In this document: positions 62,757-64,000 of the stretch, in pieces
Position numbering within the stretch: position 1 is the stretch's first letter
How the letters are laid out: each line of letters begins with the position of its first letter
NCBI GenBank assembly: GCA_036768485.1
Contig: JAVLUZ010000142.1
Span: 21,480,290 to 21,544,289 of the forward strand
From: Mermis nigrescens
Lineage: Eukaryota; Nematoda; Enoplea; Mermithida; Mermithidae
Direction: 5' to 3'
DNA: 64,000 nucleotides
Notes under the pieces: model-generated
Databases searched by the model: none
The model's input: the letters and a program-made list of their open reading frames with translations, nothing else
What the model was told of the DNA's origin: nothing
Program-made: the position numbers and the translations under genes

Positions 62757-64000
62757 AGGCGTAGCTGGGGGGGAATGGAGGCACATGCCCCCCCCGAAAT
62801 TTTTCAGAAATTTTGTTGATTTTTCTGGCGCAATGTGTCCAGAACATTGAGTTTAAAAAGGCACAAATGTCAAAATTTTCCGACGCTTCGCGCCGAGTCA
62901 TTATCATTTATTGTTATACAGATCCAATGAATTTAAAAGCTTGAATCTGTTAAAATAATCCAGCACTTCGCAGCACTTTAGTCATTTAATGCACTATTAG
63001 TTCATTGATTGAAACTGTACATGCTTGTTGAACATAATAGTAAAAGTGCGAAAATATTTGCGTACCAATTTGCCTATTCCTGCTTTGTTTATCTTTCTTT
63101 ACAAGGACACATAATTCTATTCTAAATGAAAGGAAAGGCCAAATTTTCTTGTGTTTTTGCGCATTTTCTGTTTTCTGAACTAGTTAATAAGAAGGCCACA
63201 AATGGGCCTGAAAATGGTAAGAACAAAATTCTCATTGATACATCTTTCAATGACTTATTGGTTGCAACCCGTTGCTGCGCTACATACTTAGCAGAGGTCG
63301 AAAAACGCATTTCAGCTCAGAAGTTTTGTGCAGTGTAGGTGTTCATCAATTTTAAGTTTTTTGGACTTAATTCAGAACCGAGATTTTGCCAATTTGCGAA
63401 AATTTTAACTTTACTTATTAAAAATTAGAGTGCTTTTTTACAAAATTTTTAGGGGTTCTGCTCTGGACCTCGCTGGGGGCGCCTGAGCGCCACCCCAGAC
63501 CCCCAGCCGTACAATCTCGTTCTACATGTCGAAAGAGATTTTTAGGAGGACAGAAAAGGTAAAAGGATTAGGAATTTTTAAAAATTTTCGGCGCTTCGCG
63601 CCGCAATGAGTTCATCTGTTCTGTATGATTTAAGCGGTATAAATTGAGTTTAGAGAGTAAAAACGTCAAAATTTTCCTGCGCTTAGCACCGCCGATTATT
63701 GTCTCAGGGCGGTAATATATGACTGAATTTCTTGATGCTTTGCGCCGCTTATGATTTCCGAAGTGTTTGTCAATAAAAAGGCGTAAATTCTACATGAAAA
63801 CGGTAAAAATTTCGAAAATTTTCGGCGCTTCGCGCCATTGTCTCCTCTACAATCAGTGCGCCATAGAAAACCGTTATGAAAAAACTGTGGAAGAAAACGA
63901 AAAAGCGAGAGCGATTAGTGATTAAAATTGAAAGTAATGCTAAATTGCTAAAACCATGCTGCTTGAACTTGGAATGAAAATAAAATGTTGAACATAACCA
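62757..64000. mobile_element. Probable hAT-like element, left end only, with GCGC hairpins
   Basis: CACAGGCGTAGCTGGGG at 62757 resembles the hAT-type ends at 18374 and (inverse) 44538. The interior repeats GGCGCTTCGCGCC-type hairpins at about 62881, 63590 and 63825 with diverged versions at 63675 and 63730. 62870-63505 is the inverted relative of 42955-43560. The 70-codon frame 63126-63338 (KFSCVFAHFLFSELVNKK) is shared in part with that copy. The right end lies beyond the window. Confidence 0.5.

Overview
The window is eukaryotic, AT-rich, intron-containing and almost gene-free. It looks like a nematode or close relative. The one convincing host gene (12765-15542, plus strand) belongs to a family I recognise as DUF1647, which is greatly expanded in nematodes. 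Short interstitial TTAGGC runs, the usual nematode telomere hexamer, occur at 57634-57769 and 59954-59971. The species cannot be named from sequence alone, and all family names here are from memory, without searches.

Layout. 1-8003: non-autonomous Helitron-type elements, one carrying part of an LTR-like repeat. 8004-12757: small terminal-repeat elements, a minisatellite and unassigned DNA. 12758-15542: the two-exon DUF1647 gene, whose intron holds an ATT microsatellite and two hAT-type MITEs. 15543-20820: MITEs, an LTR-like repeat and a palindromic GATATCGCC cluster. 20821-30077 and 44821-48194: copies of a segmentally duplicated non-coding unit, with Helitrons and MITEs inserted in some copies and absent from others, so empty sites can be read directly. 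30078-34439: more Helitron sequence. 37862-43885: a hAT transposon with an 8-bp target duplication, its decayed transposase gene cut by a 4.3-kb Helitron that itself holds an LTR-like repeat. 45907-47140: a 1.2-kb insert with two minisatellites. 50393-51399: a palindromic minisatellite bounded by terminal inverted repeats. 51935-57390: a decayed CR1-like non-LTR retrotransposon split by a 916-bp hAT element. 57398-64000: foldbacks, tandem repeats, a second retrotransposon tail and another accessory repeat.

The most interesting system is the Helitron family. In the Helitron orientation every recognisable 5' end starts TC[T/A]TAGGTAGCGC, a near-palindrome, and almost all follow an A. The 3' end is a 6-bp stem, 10 nt and CTAG. 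One copy (24592-29053) can be compared with its empty site at 21771/21772, which shows precise A|T insertion without target duplication. The interiors hold no helicase or Rep gene. They are crowded with GTGTAAA/TTTACAC words in both orientations, and several copies carry a second 3' end in inverted orientation, giving an ~800-bp tail-to-tail module.

The small elements can be ordered in time from nesting and target duplications: MITE within MITE, MITE within hAT within CR1, and LTR-like repeat within Helitron within hAT.
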